Assembly (NCBI GenBank): GCA_947311845.1
Contig: CAMZMU010000012.1
Span: 8,250,907-8,314,906 of the forward strand
DNA: 64,000 nt
From: Poa pratensis
Lineage: Eukaryota > Streptophyta > Magnoliopsida > Poales > Poaceae
Reading direction: 5' to 3'
This document shows, piece by piece, positions 32,859 to 43,349 of the stretch. The translations under genes and the position numbers were made by a program. The first letter of the stretch is position 1. Each line of letters begins with the position of its first letter. The notes below the pieces were generated by a model. It was given only the letters and a program-made list of their open reading frames with translations, was not told the DNA's origin and ran no database searches.

Positions 32859-33397
32859 TGATACGGGCACGACGGAGGAGGTGAAGCCCAATTTCAGGAC
32901 TCCACCAAGCTAGATGTATTAATCTTGTGTTGCTATTTTAAATAATTAGAGTTTTTAATAATTATGAGTTTGGGCTTGGTTTGGGCCTGTCCAACCAAGT
33001 CAAGGTAGGGTCCACTAGTAGGGCGGTACTGTAGCGCGGTCCTGTAGCGTGGTCCTGTAGCGCGGGACTGTAGCACCCCTCCATATAAGGCTAGGGGCTG
33101 AGAGTTAGAAGGGGTTCAAAAATTTAGGTTAAAAACTATCTCGTGTGAGAGGTGTATCTTCCCTCCGGGGAAACGGCGCTGCCGTGTTATCAATAAAGAT
33201 TGCTGCGGAGGTTCTTGTGTTCATCAAGGATTGTCGTGCTTTGGTTTGAGGCGTGGTGATATCCATCACGTTGCTTGCTGGATTTATTCCCCACCTTCAG
33301 GTGACGCCATTGGTGTTGTTGGAAGGATTTATCGTTCGGGTTACTCGCTGTGAAAGATCGGGACAAAATCAGAGGATCACCCCCTTGATCCTTATCA
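32859..33397 (+). repeat. E2 3' LTR
   Basis: The complete 539-base LTR starts TGATACGGGC and ends GATCCTTATCA. It has a longer CTGTAGCGCGGTC minisatellite than the 5' copy. ATGTT follows at 33398-33402. Confidence 0.93.
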
Positions 33398-33402
33398 ATG
33401 TT

Positions 33403-33828
33403 CATTATCAAATTGCTTAAAATTCATTATGCTACTTCTCAAAGATATAATCTTAGCAGGAGGATAGTATTTCCAATAAAGTCATCTTTGCATTTAGTCC
33501 ATGAATCAATACTGTTTCTAGGCAAAGATAGCAACCATTCTTTAGCACGTCCTCTCAAGGAGAAAGGAAAAAGTTTCAGTTTTATAATATCACCTTCTAC
33601 TTCCTTATTGTTTTCCATTTCAAATAATTCAACAAAGTTATTAAGGTGAGCAGCAGCATCATCAGTACTAACACCAGAAAATTGCTCCTTCATAACAAGA
33701 TTTAAAAGTGCAGGTTTAATTTCATAAAACTCTGCTTTGGAAGCAGGAGGAGCAATAGGTGTGCATATGAAATCATTGTTGTTTGTGCTAGTGAAATCAC
33801 ACAACTTAGTATTTTCAGGAGTACTCAT
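33403..33828 (-). pseudogene. gag: E1 gag N-terminal part
   Basis: The ATG at 33828 begins MSTPENTKLCDFTSTNNN, typical of grass Athila Gag, and continues through ALLNLVMKEQFSGVSTDDAA, NNFVELFEMENN and FPFSLRGRAKEWLLSLP. A one-base deletion near 33470 shifts the frame to an early stop at 33439. Gag similarity carries on to the E2 junction and resumes at 8881. Confidence 0.85.
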
Positions 33829-34009
33829 TTCAGCAAAATTAAAACAAAACAGGAAACAAAACTGAAAATAAACTAGATGCAGGGTACTAATTTTTTTGTG
33901 TTTTTGATATTTAAAAGCAAACAAGATAAAATAAAATAAACTAAGCAAGATAAAAACAAAGTAATGAGATTGGAAGCGTGAGACTCCCCTTGCAGAAGCT
34001 TCTCTAATT

Positions 34010-34026
34010 CCTCGGTAATGGCGCCA
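34010..34026 (-). promoter_or_regulatory. E1 primer-binding site
   Basis: On the minus strand TGGCGCCATTACCGAGG closely matches the tRNA-Asp primer site of Athila elements with a few differences. It lies 11 bases inside the LTR end. Confidence 0.8.
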
Positions 34027-34037
34027 GTAAATGTGCT

Positions 34038-35598
34038 TGATGACGTGAAAACACACGTTCGTTGGGAGACCCCAAAAGGAAGGTATGATGTAGTGCAGCA
34101 GCAATTTTCCCTCAGTATGAAAACAAGGTTATCGTGTCCAGGAGGAATCAGAAGTGCTTCGAAGGTTGTTAGCAGCGCCATTACCCGATCACTGACGTGG
34201 AACCTGCACACAACACAATCAAACTACTTTGCCCCAACGAAACAGGAAGTTGTCTATCTCCCCGGCTTGTTCAAAACAAAGGATTAAACGTATGGTGTGG
34301 AAAATAGTATTAATTGCAGAAAGTAAAAGAGAACAGATGTTTGTAGTTGGTGCTTTTATCAGTGTAAAAGAATGGACCGGGGTACACAGTTCACTAGTGG
34401 TGTCTCTCCATAAAAGATAACTAACATGCTGGGTAAACAAATTACAACTGGGCAATTGAAAAATAATGACAGCATGGCAATGCATTTATATGACAAGATG
34501 ATTACTATGATATTTAATTGGGCATTACATCAAGATACATAGACCGTTATCCGTGTCCCCCGCCAGGTTAACATCCGTGTCCCCCGTTGGTATTAAGTTG
34601 CAAGCAACAGATAATCGCATTAAGCAAAGTGTGTAATGTAAACAATGCAAATGACACGTATACATAGCATCATTATTTTATCCCTAGTGGCAACAACACA
34701 TCCACAACCTTAGTCGTTTCTGTCATTCGAGCCCAGATTACTGGAGACATGAACCCACTATCGAGCATAAATACTCCCTCTTGGAGTTACAAGCATCTTC
34801 TTGGCCAGAGCATCTACTACTAACGGAGAGCATGCAAGATCATAAACAACATATAAAGATAGATTGATAATCAACTTGATCATAGTATCAATATTCATCG
34901 GATCCCAGCAAACACAACATGTAGCATTACAATAAGATGATCTTGATCATGATAGGCAGCTCACAAGATCTAAACATGATAGCACAAAGTGGAGAGACAA
35001 CCATCTAGCTACTGCTATGGACCCGTAGTCCAAGGATGAACTACTCACACATCACTCCGGAGGCAGGCATGGCGATGTAGAGCCCTCCGGTGATGATCTC
35101 CCCTCCGGTAGAGTGCCGGGAAGAGCTTGAGAACCCTCCCGAGCTAGGGTTGACGATGGTGGCGGCTCTGGAACTTTTCGTGGAATAATGCTCGGGTGTT
35201 TAGGGTTTTCGGGCCAGGAGGACTAAATAGGCTTAGGGGCGGCGTCGGGAGGGCAACCGAGGGGCCCACGCCACCCCTCGGCGTGCCTGGCATGGTGGCC
35301 GCACCCTAGGGTGGCGTGGCCGCCCTCTGGCGCCTCGCCGTCTCCCCTTTGGACTCTGTGGATGTGTCGGTGAAATATTTATGTACGTTGATTTTCGTCC
35401 AATTCCGAGAATATTCCCTGACTAGCTTTTCTGAAACGGAAAAACAGCAGAAAACAGGAACTGGCACTATGGCATCTTGCTAATAGGTTAGTCCCAGAAA
35501 ATGCATAAAAATGCTATGAAGTGTATATAAAACATGTAACAACAGGCATAATATCAACATGGAACATCAAAAATTATAGATACGTTTGAGACGTATCA
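34038..35598 (-). repeat. E1 5' LTR
   Basis: On the minus strand it begins TGATACGTCTCAAACG at 35598 and ends ...CACGTCATCA at 34038. The sequence TGCT just outside is shared with E9, so the end may lie four bases further left. It contains a local duplication of ATCCGTGTCCCCCG near 34549-34584. No ORF in it is credible. Confidence 0.85.
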
Positions 35599-36087
35599 AT
35601 CTACGCGACCATCGCCTTAGCTTGGTTGTTCATAGTGCCTAATTGAATTCTGGCGCCGATAGTACCTTTTCATGCTTATCCTTACATATGTCTCACACCG
35701 GTGCACGCACTGGAGCAATGTTATTTTATTCGAACTGTACTGCATGTCAGCGCGAAGCTGTATCGTACTATCGCAAATAGCACCCCTGGGAGACGGGTGT
35801 CAGACTCAGCCTTGCTCTCTCACGTGAGGAAGGGTGAGATGCGATAGAAAACTCGGACGAACTCACCATCCAGGCTCTCGCCGGTCATGATCAATGGAAC
35901 CCGAGGGTGAACCTGGTGTCCCTGCTGCTCTTTTTCAAATCTTCGGTTAATTAGTTGAAATAGAGCTACTTTTGCACATCGCTCATATACTATAATTTCG
36001 TTTATTTCTGCCACCTCCAACAGGTGGGAGTGGGACCCACAACTTTAGCCATTAGTAAGGTCTTACGTGCTATACCAAAAAAAGTGT
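35599..36087 (+). other. Flanking sequence and degenerate repeat unit
   Basis: Bases 35599-35990 show nothing I recognise. From ~36000 the CAACAGGTGGGA / TAAGGTCTTA unit of the 1-1250 array returns, with AAAAAAAGTGT at the MITE junction. Confidence 0.55.
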
Positions 36088-36380
36088 CCTGTTTGATTTG
36101 TAGGGTAGGAAAGACATAGGAAAAGTGTAGGATTGCAATGTCATGCACATTCCAATCCTATAGAATTTGATTTGTACCAAAGTTTGTTTGATTCCATCAA
36201 AGGAATTGTTAAAAGAGCTTAGAGTGGATGTTAGAATTCCTATAGAAAGTAGTACAAAGATTCCAATGGGAAAAATTCCTATAGGAACTAATCCTATGAA
36301 TCAAACTATTAGCAAAGGAAAAATTCCTATGGGATAAATTCCTACAAGAATCCTATGAAGTTCCTTTGAATCAAACAAGG
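36088..36380. mobile_element. MITE, ~290 bp, TIR CCTTGTTTGATT-like
   Basis: The insert starts CCTGTTTGATTTGTAGGG and ends AATCAAACAAGG, imperfect inverted repeats. The interior is rich in ATTCCTATAGGAAT-like palindromic blocks that pair across the element. It interrupts a degenerate repeat unit whose uninterrupted form is seen at 790-930. A clear target duplication was not resolved. Confidence 0.65.
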
Positions 36381-37002
36381 CTCTAGTTTTCACAGAAAAG
36401 GGTGCGACATATCTGCACCATAATCATTTCGGACTAGTTTTGCACGCCGCTGCAATAATTTTGTTTATTTCTGCCACCTCCAACAGGTGGGACCCACAAC
36501 TTAAGGTAAGGTCTTTTGTGCTATGCCAAAAATGTGTAAGGGATTTTCACAAAAAAGAAGCCACACACATGTCGGCACCAGAATGACTAGCTTTGCATAT
36601 TGTCCCGACATGTGGGGCGCACCCTGTGAATTTATTTTTGTGTAGCACGTAAGACCTTTCTCTTGAAAATAGTTGTGTGTCCCACCTGCTTCAAAAAAAA
36701 AAAAATTGTGTGTCCCACCTGTCACATGTGGCAGAAATAACAGGAGAAATAATGTACAAATTAAAGTAGTCGTTCTAGTGTCGACATGTGGTGTAGCTTT
36801 TTTGTGAGAACCCCCCTTACAAAATATTTTGTGTAACATGTACGTAAGGTCACCTTATTACTACTTTCTTCAGATCGATGTGGCAGATATAAATAAAGTT
36901 AAATGAGTGATTCGCCAAACTAGTCATTCTCGTGCCCACATCTGGTGTCATTTTTTGCAAAAACATCCTTACACTTTTTTGGTATAACACGAAAGGCCAT
37001 AC
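36381..37002. repeat. Degenerate repeats, direct then inverted
   Basis: To about 36600 the units keep the plus orientation (CCAACAGGTGGGACCCACAAC near 36480). From ~36640 the same motifs appear reverse-complemented (TAAGACCTT, GTGTCCCACCTG, TTTTTTGCAAAAACA). The change of direction near 36600 gives a head-to-head arrangement. CGCTG (37003-37007) next to it is the left target duplication of E6. Confidence 0.65.
36673..36721 (+). repeat. 16-bp duplication around a poly(A) stub
   Basis: TTGTGTGTCCCACCTG occurs at 36673-36688 and 36706-36721 with CTTC followed by 13 A between. This looks like the target duplication and tail of a retroposed insertion with almost no body. Confidence 0.5.
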
Positions 37003-39080
37003 CGCTGTTTCACATCCCAAATTTTGGAACTAAGAAAAACTTAGTTTTACCAGACCCAAAATTCAGAACCAACAAAAACTTTTGAAATATTTTACTGATG
37101 ATTGTGTTTTACTACCCATTACTATGTTTGAACTTGTGTGACTTGTTGTTAAGTTGATTGATTAACAAAAATAAGGCACGACCAATATAAAAATATATTT
37201 AATTTTGGTGATCATGTTATGACAAGAAAATATTCTATATATCTTTTCCATTCTTATTTTGGCCAACTCCATTTCAATGATACTTGATTTATCAATAACC
37301 AAAACTAAATACCAATATTTGAGAAAGTAAAAGTATTTCCAAAATTGTGTGTTTCCAAAATTATGGAAATCTATCTGCTACCTCCTATCCATTTTTTTTT
37401 ACCTTGATATTTTGCATTTGTATGCAACTCCCATTTTATAAACTTTGATTATCACTTCCTTTGAAAATAACCCCAGTGGGAAATATATTACCCCACATAT
37501 TTTGTCTTGCTCAAAACCCTTTTTCAAAAGTATAAAGGTGAAGTTGAGACAGTTTTAAACATCATCTTGTCATAATTAAGTGTGATCTTTTTATAAGATA
37601 GTATTATTGATTATGTAAATGGTGGTTTGATTAATTCTTGTGTTTGATTTGTGTGATTTTGGTTGTGATGTGGATCTGGTTGTGATTATTTGTTTAATGG
37701 ACTTCTGATTGTATTAATTGTTAATTCTTATTTTATTGTTTGCTTGGGTGATTATTTACACCAATATACTTGAGTGCTAAGTTGGAAACCCATTGGTCCC
37801 AAAATTTGGAATCTGACTTAAACTTAAAAGCAAACTCCTCAATTACTCAACAAATGGAAATTAAGATCATGATTTAAAGAAATGATCTTAATAAATAATT
37901 TTCTCTACTTAACTATCTATTTCCTTCAAACCAATAATTTTCTCTATGAAAGTAAAAACTATTTGAAGTGGATATACTTGTCAAGGAAGTTCCAAGAGTT
38001 CAAAAATAATATTTTGAACTTGCTTTAAAATTTCTAAAAAGAATATAAATTTGTTTTTAAGAAAATGCCATATTTAAACCCTATGAACAAATATGGTTCA
38101 AAACATTTTATTTTCAAAAACCAAATTTTGTGGAGCTTCTACACGTATTGGGGAGGCCACATGATTATTTTCAAATTTTTCTAAAAAGTTTTAAAGCCTC
38201 AATAAAATCCTTGAAGTGCTACTGGATTTAAAAAGAAAACCGAAAAAGGACTTAAGAGTAAATAGGAGAAGTATGCCAGGGGGTTATCTGGAAAAGTGGC
38301 ATCGTCTCTCTGTAGCAGCCCGTGGCTGCGGTGCGTGTCGACCGCCCGTCGCTCCCGCCGCCGGACCCCCCCCCCTTCCCCTCTCGCCCTCCTGCCGCGC
38401 GAGAAGAGGATAAGAGCGTCGACGCACCGCTGCTCTCCCTCATCCACCCACTCGCTCACTCGCTCCTGCTCTTCCTCTCTCCTTCTCCATTTCTTCCTCA
38501 CCCTGGCCGAAGCCGAGCTCGAGCTCGCCGTCGCTGCCGCCGTCGCTGGAGAGCGCCCCGTCCAGATCGAAGACCGTCATCGCCTCCGCCGCGTCGCCCT
38601 CTCCCTCCTCGTCCAAGGAATCGAGCAGAGGAGCCCGGGATCACCGCGCATTTCTCGTCTTCTTCCTCTCCGGCCGCAGCACTCCGGGCAAGATCGCCGT
38701 CGCCCCGGTCCACCTCCGTCCTCGCCGTCGCTTCCCACGCATCGAGGGTGAGCTCGATGCTCCTGGACATCTCCGTCCTCTCTATCCCCCACGGGTTCGT
38801 CGCGACGTAGTCGTTCCCGCCGTAGCCGTAGCACGCCGCCGCCGTAGCTCGTCGCCGGAGCTTTTCCCGGCGACCTTTTGGCCCGTAGCACTGCCACGAG
38901 GTGTCCCACCCTCGTGCGCGTCGAACGCGAGCATCCGCTTGTCCCCTAGCGCCGTAGATCGTCGCACCCGTGCGCCTCGCCGCCGGCGATCACCGCGGCC
39001 ACGCGCGACGTCGCCGTGCACCGTACTCACCTCAAAGGACCACGCGCCCGTATACTAACACGAACACCGCACTGACCTAC

Positions 39081-39128
39081 TGGCTAGCAGAGCGCAGCAC
39101 CCACGCGCGCGTCGCGAGTTCGAACCCG
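39081..39128 (+). other. tRNA-like A-box/B-box module in E6 5' LTR
   Basis: TGGCTAGCAGAGCG (39081-39094) fits an internal RNA polymerase III A box and GAGTTCGAACCCGC (39115-39128) fits a B box, ~34 bases apart. The copy in the 3' LTR is at 45422-45469. A complete tRNA cloverleaf is not evident, so this is a SINE-like or tRNA-derived remnant. Confidence 0.5.
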
Positions 39129-41240
39129 CTCGGACGCAAAGGCGCACCCTTTTTCATTTTATTCCCACACACTGACAGCTGGGCCCCACCGGTCAGCGAC
39201 CGTGGTGGCCAGCGCAGTCACACCCGAGCCCAGTCAGCGCCAGCGTGGCCTCTGGCCCACTGGTCAGTGGTTGCGGCTAGCCCAGCCCTGAGTGAGAAAA
39301 GTTTCGGACGTGTTTTCTGAAAAATAAAATAAAAAGACAGATTCAAATTTAAACTTATAAAATGCATATCTTTTTGAATATTGATCCAAAAATTACAAAT
39401 AATATACCGAATTGTTCAGAAAAATAAGGCCAGTCTTTTGGTATAATTCACCTATCCAAATAAATTAGTTATTTAATGTTTTATTAAAATAAAGAAAATG
39501 GCAGAATATAAAATAAATTGGGAAAATTCATATCTTTAAAACTAATGATCCAAAAATTAAGTTTGATCTATTAAAATGGTTAGCAAGTGATAACCTTCAT
39601 ATTCCAGCTTGTCTCCAAACATGGATAATTATTTTGTAGTGTTGTTTAAAATAAATTAATAAAAAGGGCAAAATTAAAAAGGGCTTTATAAATTAATCTG
39701 TAATGATTTCTGGAGCAAACCCAATTTTGCTAGGTTCCCACTGTTTCACTTTATCATATCCTAACTTGGTGTAATATTTTGACTCACAGAAAATATATAG
39801 TGACCTAACTTTTGTCTGAAGTATTTCCCGTTCAACGGGAGGTGCTTGTTGCTAACCTTCGCCTCAGATAGTTTTGTGATCGATGTACCTAGCTCGCGTA
39901 TAGGTGATAGACTACTGACCAGTATAATGCCCTCGTAAGTGTAGATCCTAGTTGTTACCCGAACGATTAGTTCGAAGCTTACGGTTTGTTACTTGTCTGT
40001 ACACCACTTGTGGTTTGGTTTGCTTAGTGATTGTTGTGTTATCCTCCTGTTTGCGACGCTAGATATAAACGCTACCGGAATGGTCTTTGGAACGGAGTTA
40101 TTGAGGAAGGGGAATTCGTTGAACCTGAAGATCAAGACCAAGTACACTTTGCCGAGCAAGGCAAGCTATCCTCTGAGCTTGCATTTATATACATCTATTT
40201 TGGTTCACATGTTTTACTTGTAAAGAGCAAAAGTTATTTATATGGTGTTTGCCACAAAAGCTATGATTTTGAAAACCCTTTTCCAAATTATAAGTATATT
40301 ATTTTGACACCCTATATGGAGATATTAGCTGGAATTTCTTTTTCAAACTATAGGATGGGAAAAAAATATTGTTTACTCAAAACTCCTTTGAAAATACTTG
40401 TGTGTGGATATGGAATGCCGAGATGTCGGTGTTGAAGTGGAGGAATGGAGAATGGAGATGTTATGAAAAATGCACAGTGTCCTAGTACTATGGCGACCAA
40501 TCTTACCCTGTGCGACCACATTTACCACATATGGGAAAAGGCGTAGTCATGTAGTTTGCTCTTATTAGTATGGGATACCTCATCGACGGAGATGACTCCG
40601 TTATGCATGAGGGGATGGTCCGAGGACCTACCCCCTGACCCGGGTCCTCACACAAGTTGGTGGGGAGGATAGAAGGTTCCCCCATAAACCGCCGGACAAA
40701 ACTATGAGTCCTCACACTTAGGGTTTCTGACGGGAAACTGGACTGGGTGTCGATGGAAAGTGTCATATGGGAAGGATCCTGTACTAGCATGAGCAAATGA
40801 GAGGCTATGGTCGGTGGCTCAACTTCGCATACACCTGGTATGGTGGGACGTGGCTGACACGATGAGTTACCGGATGGGTGTGGGAAAAGCGTGCTACCTC
40901 TGCAGAGGGTTAAAACTATTCGAATAGCCGAGTCCTCGGATATGGACAATTGGGAGACTGTCCTCTGACCATGTGCAAGTTTTGCAAAGTTTTGAGATTT
41001 GAAAATAAAATGGAGGTGTGTTGTATCAGCAACTCTACCGACGGGCTGGTATGAGGTTGCTGGAGAATGATTTGACCATGACGGGCTATGGTCGAGAAGT
41101 GAAAAGTTTTGTGTTTTGAAAGGTGAAAATGTTTTATGCAACTATGCCAACGGGCCGGCATGAGGTTGTGGGATTGAATGACCATGAAGGGTTATGGTCG
41201 GAAAAGGAGGAGTTTTGGAGAAATAAACAAATGGTGATGA

Positions 41241-41399
41241 TTTTCGGGAAAATGTTTATAAAAGAGACTTCTTACCTTTCCAACAAAGATATATTTTCGG
41301 GAAAATGTTTATAAAAGAGACTTCTTACCTTTCCAACAAAGATATATTTTCGGGAAAATGTTTATAAAAGAGACTTCTTACCTTTCCAACAAAGATATA
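41241..41399 (+). repeat. Three exact 53-bp repeats with TATA-like boxes
   Basis: Units begin TTTTCGGGAAAATG and carry TTTATAAAAGAGAC. There are three complete copies and a decayed fourth. The same array is at 47581-47739. Each unit has a TATAAAAG box, so it may be the LTR promoter region (inference). Confidence 0.85.
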
Positions 41400-41908
41400 T
41401 TTTCGGGAAAAAGTTTTAAAAGAGAATTCTTACAAAGATAGATTTATGGGAAAAAGTTCTCAAAACCTTCTTTTCTTTTCAATAAGGATATATAGATGTT
41501 TTAAAATAAATAAAAGTTTGAAAATTAAAAGGGTGCTGTTGCATGCTCATGTCGGGGGTAGTTTGCGAGTACTTAAATGTACTCATGGCTGTGTCCCTGG
41601 ATATTCCCATGTCCAGAGTTCAAGAAGAAGTAGGCTGAAGACCGAGGGATCGATGACGTCAATGCGAACTAGGGCGCTTCCCAGTCAGCTGCCTGTAGGG
41701 TTGGCAAGTGACTTGGGCTCCACGTTGTTTGGTGACTTCCGTTGCAAGTACCTGTTGAAGTTATGACTTCAATCAAGTAAGTATATTTATTCGGTATTTA
41801 TGGGTGTTCTGTGATACCAATTCGAGTTATGTGCAACACCAGACTGATCATGGGATTGTTGCAGGAAACATAACGGGTATCTCGGATACCTAATCCGGGG
41901 TCCCCACA

Positions 41909-43349
41909 GACTTGGTATCAGAGCCATCCTGACTGTAACAGACCTTAGTTAGCATGGACGTTAGTTAGTAAAGAAATATTTGATTAAAAATCTATTAATA
42001 CCAAAAATATATTTTTCCAAGGAAGTCCAAAAAAAAAAAACTTCCACTCTTCGTATCTCCTCAAATATTTCTGAGTCTCATCCCTCTATTTTAAGATTTT
42101 CCAAGGATTTCTCTACTCTCTCTTACCCGTTCAAAATACTTGACGATGAACCCAGGTGAGACCTGATTAGCTAGCACCTACAAGAAAAAGCTTCCATCTC
42201 AAATATTCAACATTCAGCATCAAGGTGATTGATCTGCAAATACCAAGATCGTCAGTATCAATAAAGCAAGAGACCTCGAAGACCTCAACTCAATATCAAC
42301 AATTCCACTCAGTTACTACCTCGACAATCTCAATTTTTCCTGCTGAAGCCTAAGGTGACAAAGTGAAGGCTTCACCAACTATGTTTAACCGAGACCATAG
42401 GATAAACCTGATAGGAACCTTGGGTGTAATACCCGACTACCACGAGTATTAGACGTCCTTTGGTACTAGATGTACCTTGTGTGCTCTTTGCTTGTGTGCA
42501 CTCTGCTTGTGTATTATTTGTTGGTGAATTCTCTGTTTGTGTGTTCACAATCACGCCTTGTCGGCAGCGCACAGTAACCTCAAAATTCTCTTCTTACCAA
42601 AGCTTCGTGAAGCTCAAGAACCAAGGAAGTCGACAATGAAGTTCCTCCTTTACTCAGCTGAAGAAGGACAAAGGTGCAGACAAATAACCGACAGAATACC
42701 CAGAAGAATCAAACGCCGGAAACACCTGCTATGGACGACACCAACCACCAAGCAAGCTGAGATTCAAATAGAAGTTTTTATTATCCTTTTTCTAACTAGA
42801 AATCAGAGAGAGTCAAGTACCCATGCTTGACGCATCCTGAGAACAACGCGTCCCCATCTGTGACCCTCGTAAGGAGAAAATATCTGGAAGTGATATCTGC
42901 ACCAACCCCAAGCACCAAGGCGCGACACCTAAGACAAAGATCGTCAAGCACCCAAGAAGAACAATGCCTCCAAGTCAACTCCAGCCGCAACTTCAGGATG
43001 ACCCTTCAAAACCCCTTTTAAGGGGGGAAGACCTGCAATAGGTATACAAGAAGGTGTTAATAATTAGCTCCTTGCGCCTTAGTCTTGTAGTATCTGGAAA
43101 ACAGCCAACAACGATTATCCATCAGTTTCGATCATCAAGTCAACCACATCGCCAAGGATCTGAACTCAGCACAAAAGTTTATCGACACAGCAAGCCTCGC
43201 AACATCAATTTATCAAGATCTCACATGGCGATCTCGCTGAAGAAGCAACGACCTCGGAAGTATAGTCAGCCCAAAACCCGTGCCCCCGTACTCCCCTGTT
43301 ACCACCGGGCAAATCTCGAGGACGAGATTTATTTTAAGGGGGGAAGAGC
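41909..43349 (+). other. E6 internal region with PBS and PPT
   Basis: TGGTATCAGAGCC starts at 41913, the iMet primer site. The polypurine tract AAGGGGGGAAGAG lies at 43336-43348. Between them is nothing with recognisable domains; the frame 43054-43386 ends with the Tekay pol tail. The region probably descends from gag-pol by internal deletion. Confidence 0.8.

Larger units (their letters stand above)
8887..33397 (+). mobile_element. E2: short Gypsy-like element encoding only Gag and a dead protease
   Basis: The element has 5' LTR 8887-9385 plus 30253-30266, leader 30267-31079, a single ORF 31080-32597, polypurine tract 32844-32858 and 3' LTR 32859-33397. It is flanked by ATGTT at 8882-8886 and 33398-33402. 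Without its own insert it is about 3.6 kb. It has no reverse transcriptase, RNase H or integrase. LTR ends (TGATACGGGC... and ...CCTTATCA), polypurine tract and a leader motif resemble the CRM-like element E4. About ten substitutions separate the LTRs, so it is the oldest member of the nest inside E1. Confidence 0.88.
3262..35598 (-). mobile_element. E1: Athila-type Gypsy element, gag only, heavily nested
   Basis: Read on the minus strand the element runs 5' LTR (34038-35598), PBS (34010-34026), gag (from 33828), aspartic-protease region (to 6634), 2.5 kb of non-coding sequence, and a truncated 3' LTR (3262-4084). The tRNA-Asp-type primer site TGGCGCCATTACC and LTR start TGATACGTCTC are those of grass Athila elements such as Sabrina and its relatives. 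No reverse transcriptase or integrase is present between protease and 3' LTR, so the copy was non-autonomous before it decayed. It is interrupted by a hAT-like MITE and by nest E2-E5. The 3' LTR lacks its outer ~730 bases, so no target duplication can be read. Confidence 0.85.
37008..41908 (+). repeat. E6 5' LTR
   Basis: It starts TTTCACATCCC (TGTCACATCCC in the other LTR, so the terminal G is mutated) and ends CGGGGTCCCCACA. Layout: AT-rich start, a GC-rich block (38290-39300), an AT-rich middle, and a promoter-like region with a triple repeat near 41241. ORFs in the GC block are not conserved in frame between the two LTRs. Confidence 0.92.

Noticed and set aside
38216..38810. GC-rich ORFs in the E6 LTRs (also 44558-45399) that look like a proline/serine-rich protein gene
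   Set aside because: The frames differ between the two nearly identical LTRs because of one- and two-base indels in C-runs, and no domain is visible.
39081..39128. A functional tRNA gene
   Set aside because: A- and B-box-like motifs are present but a complete cloverleaf with paired acceptor stem could not be drawn. The same applies to 51529-51595.
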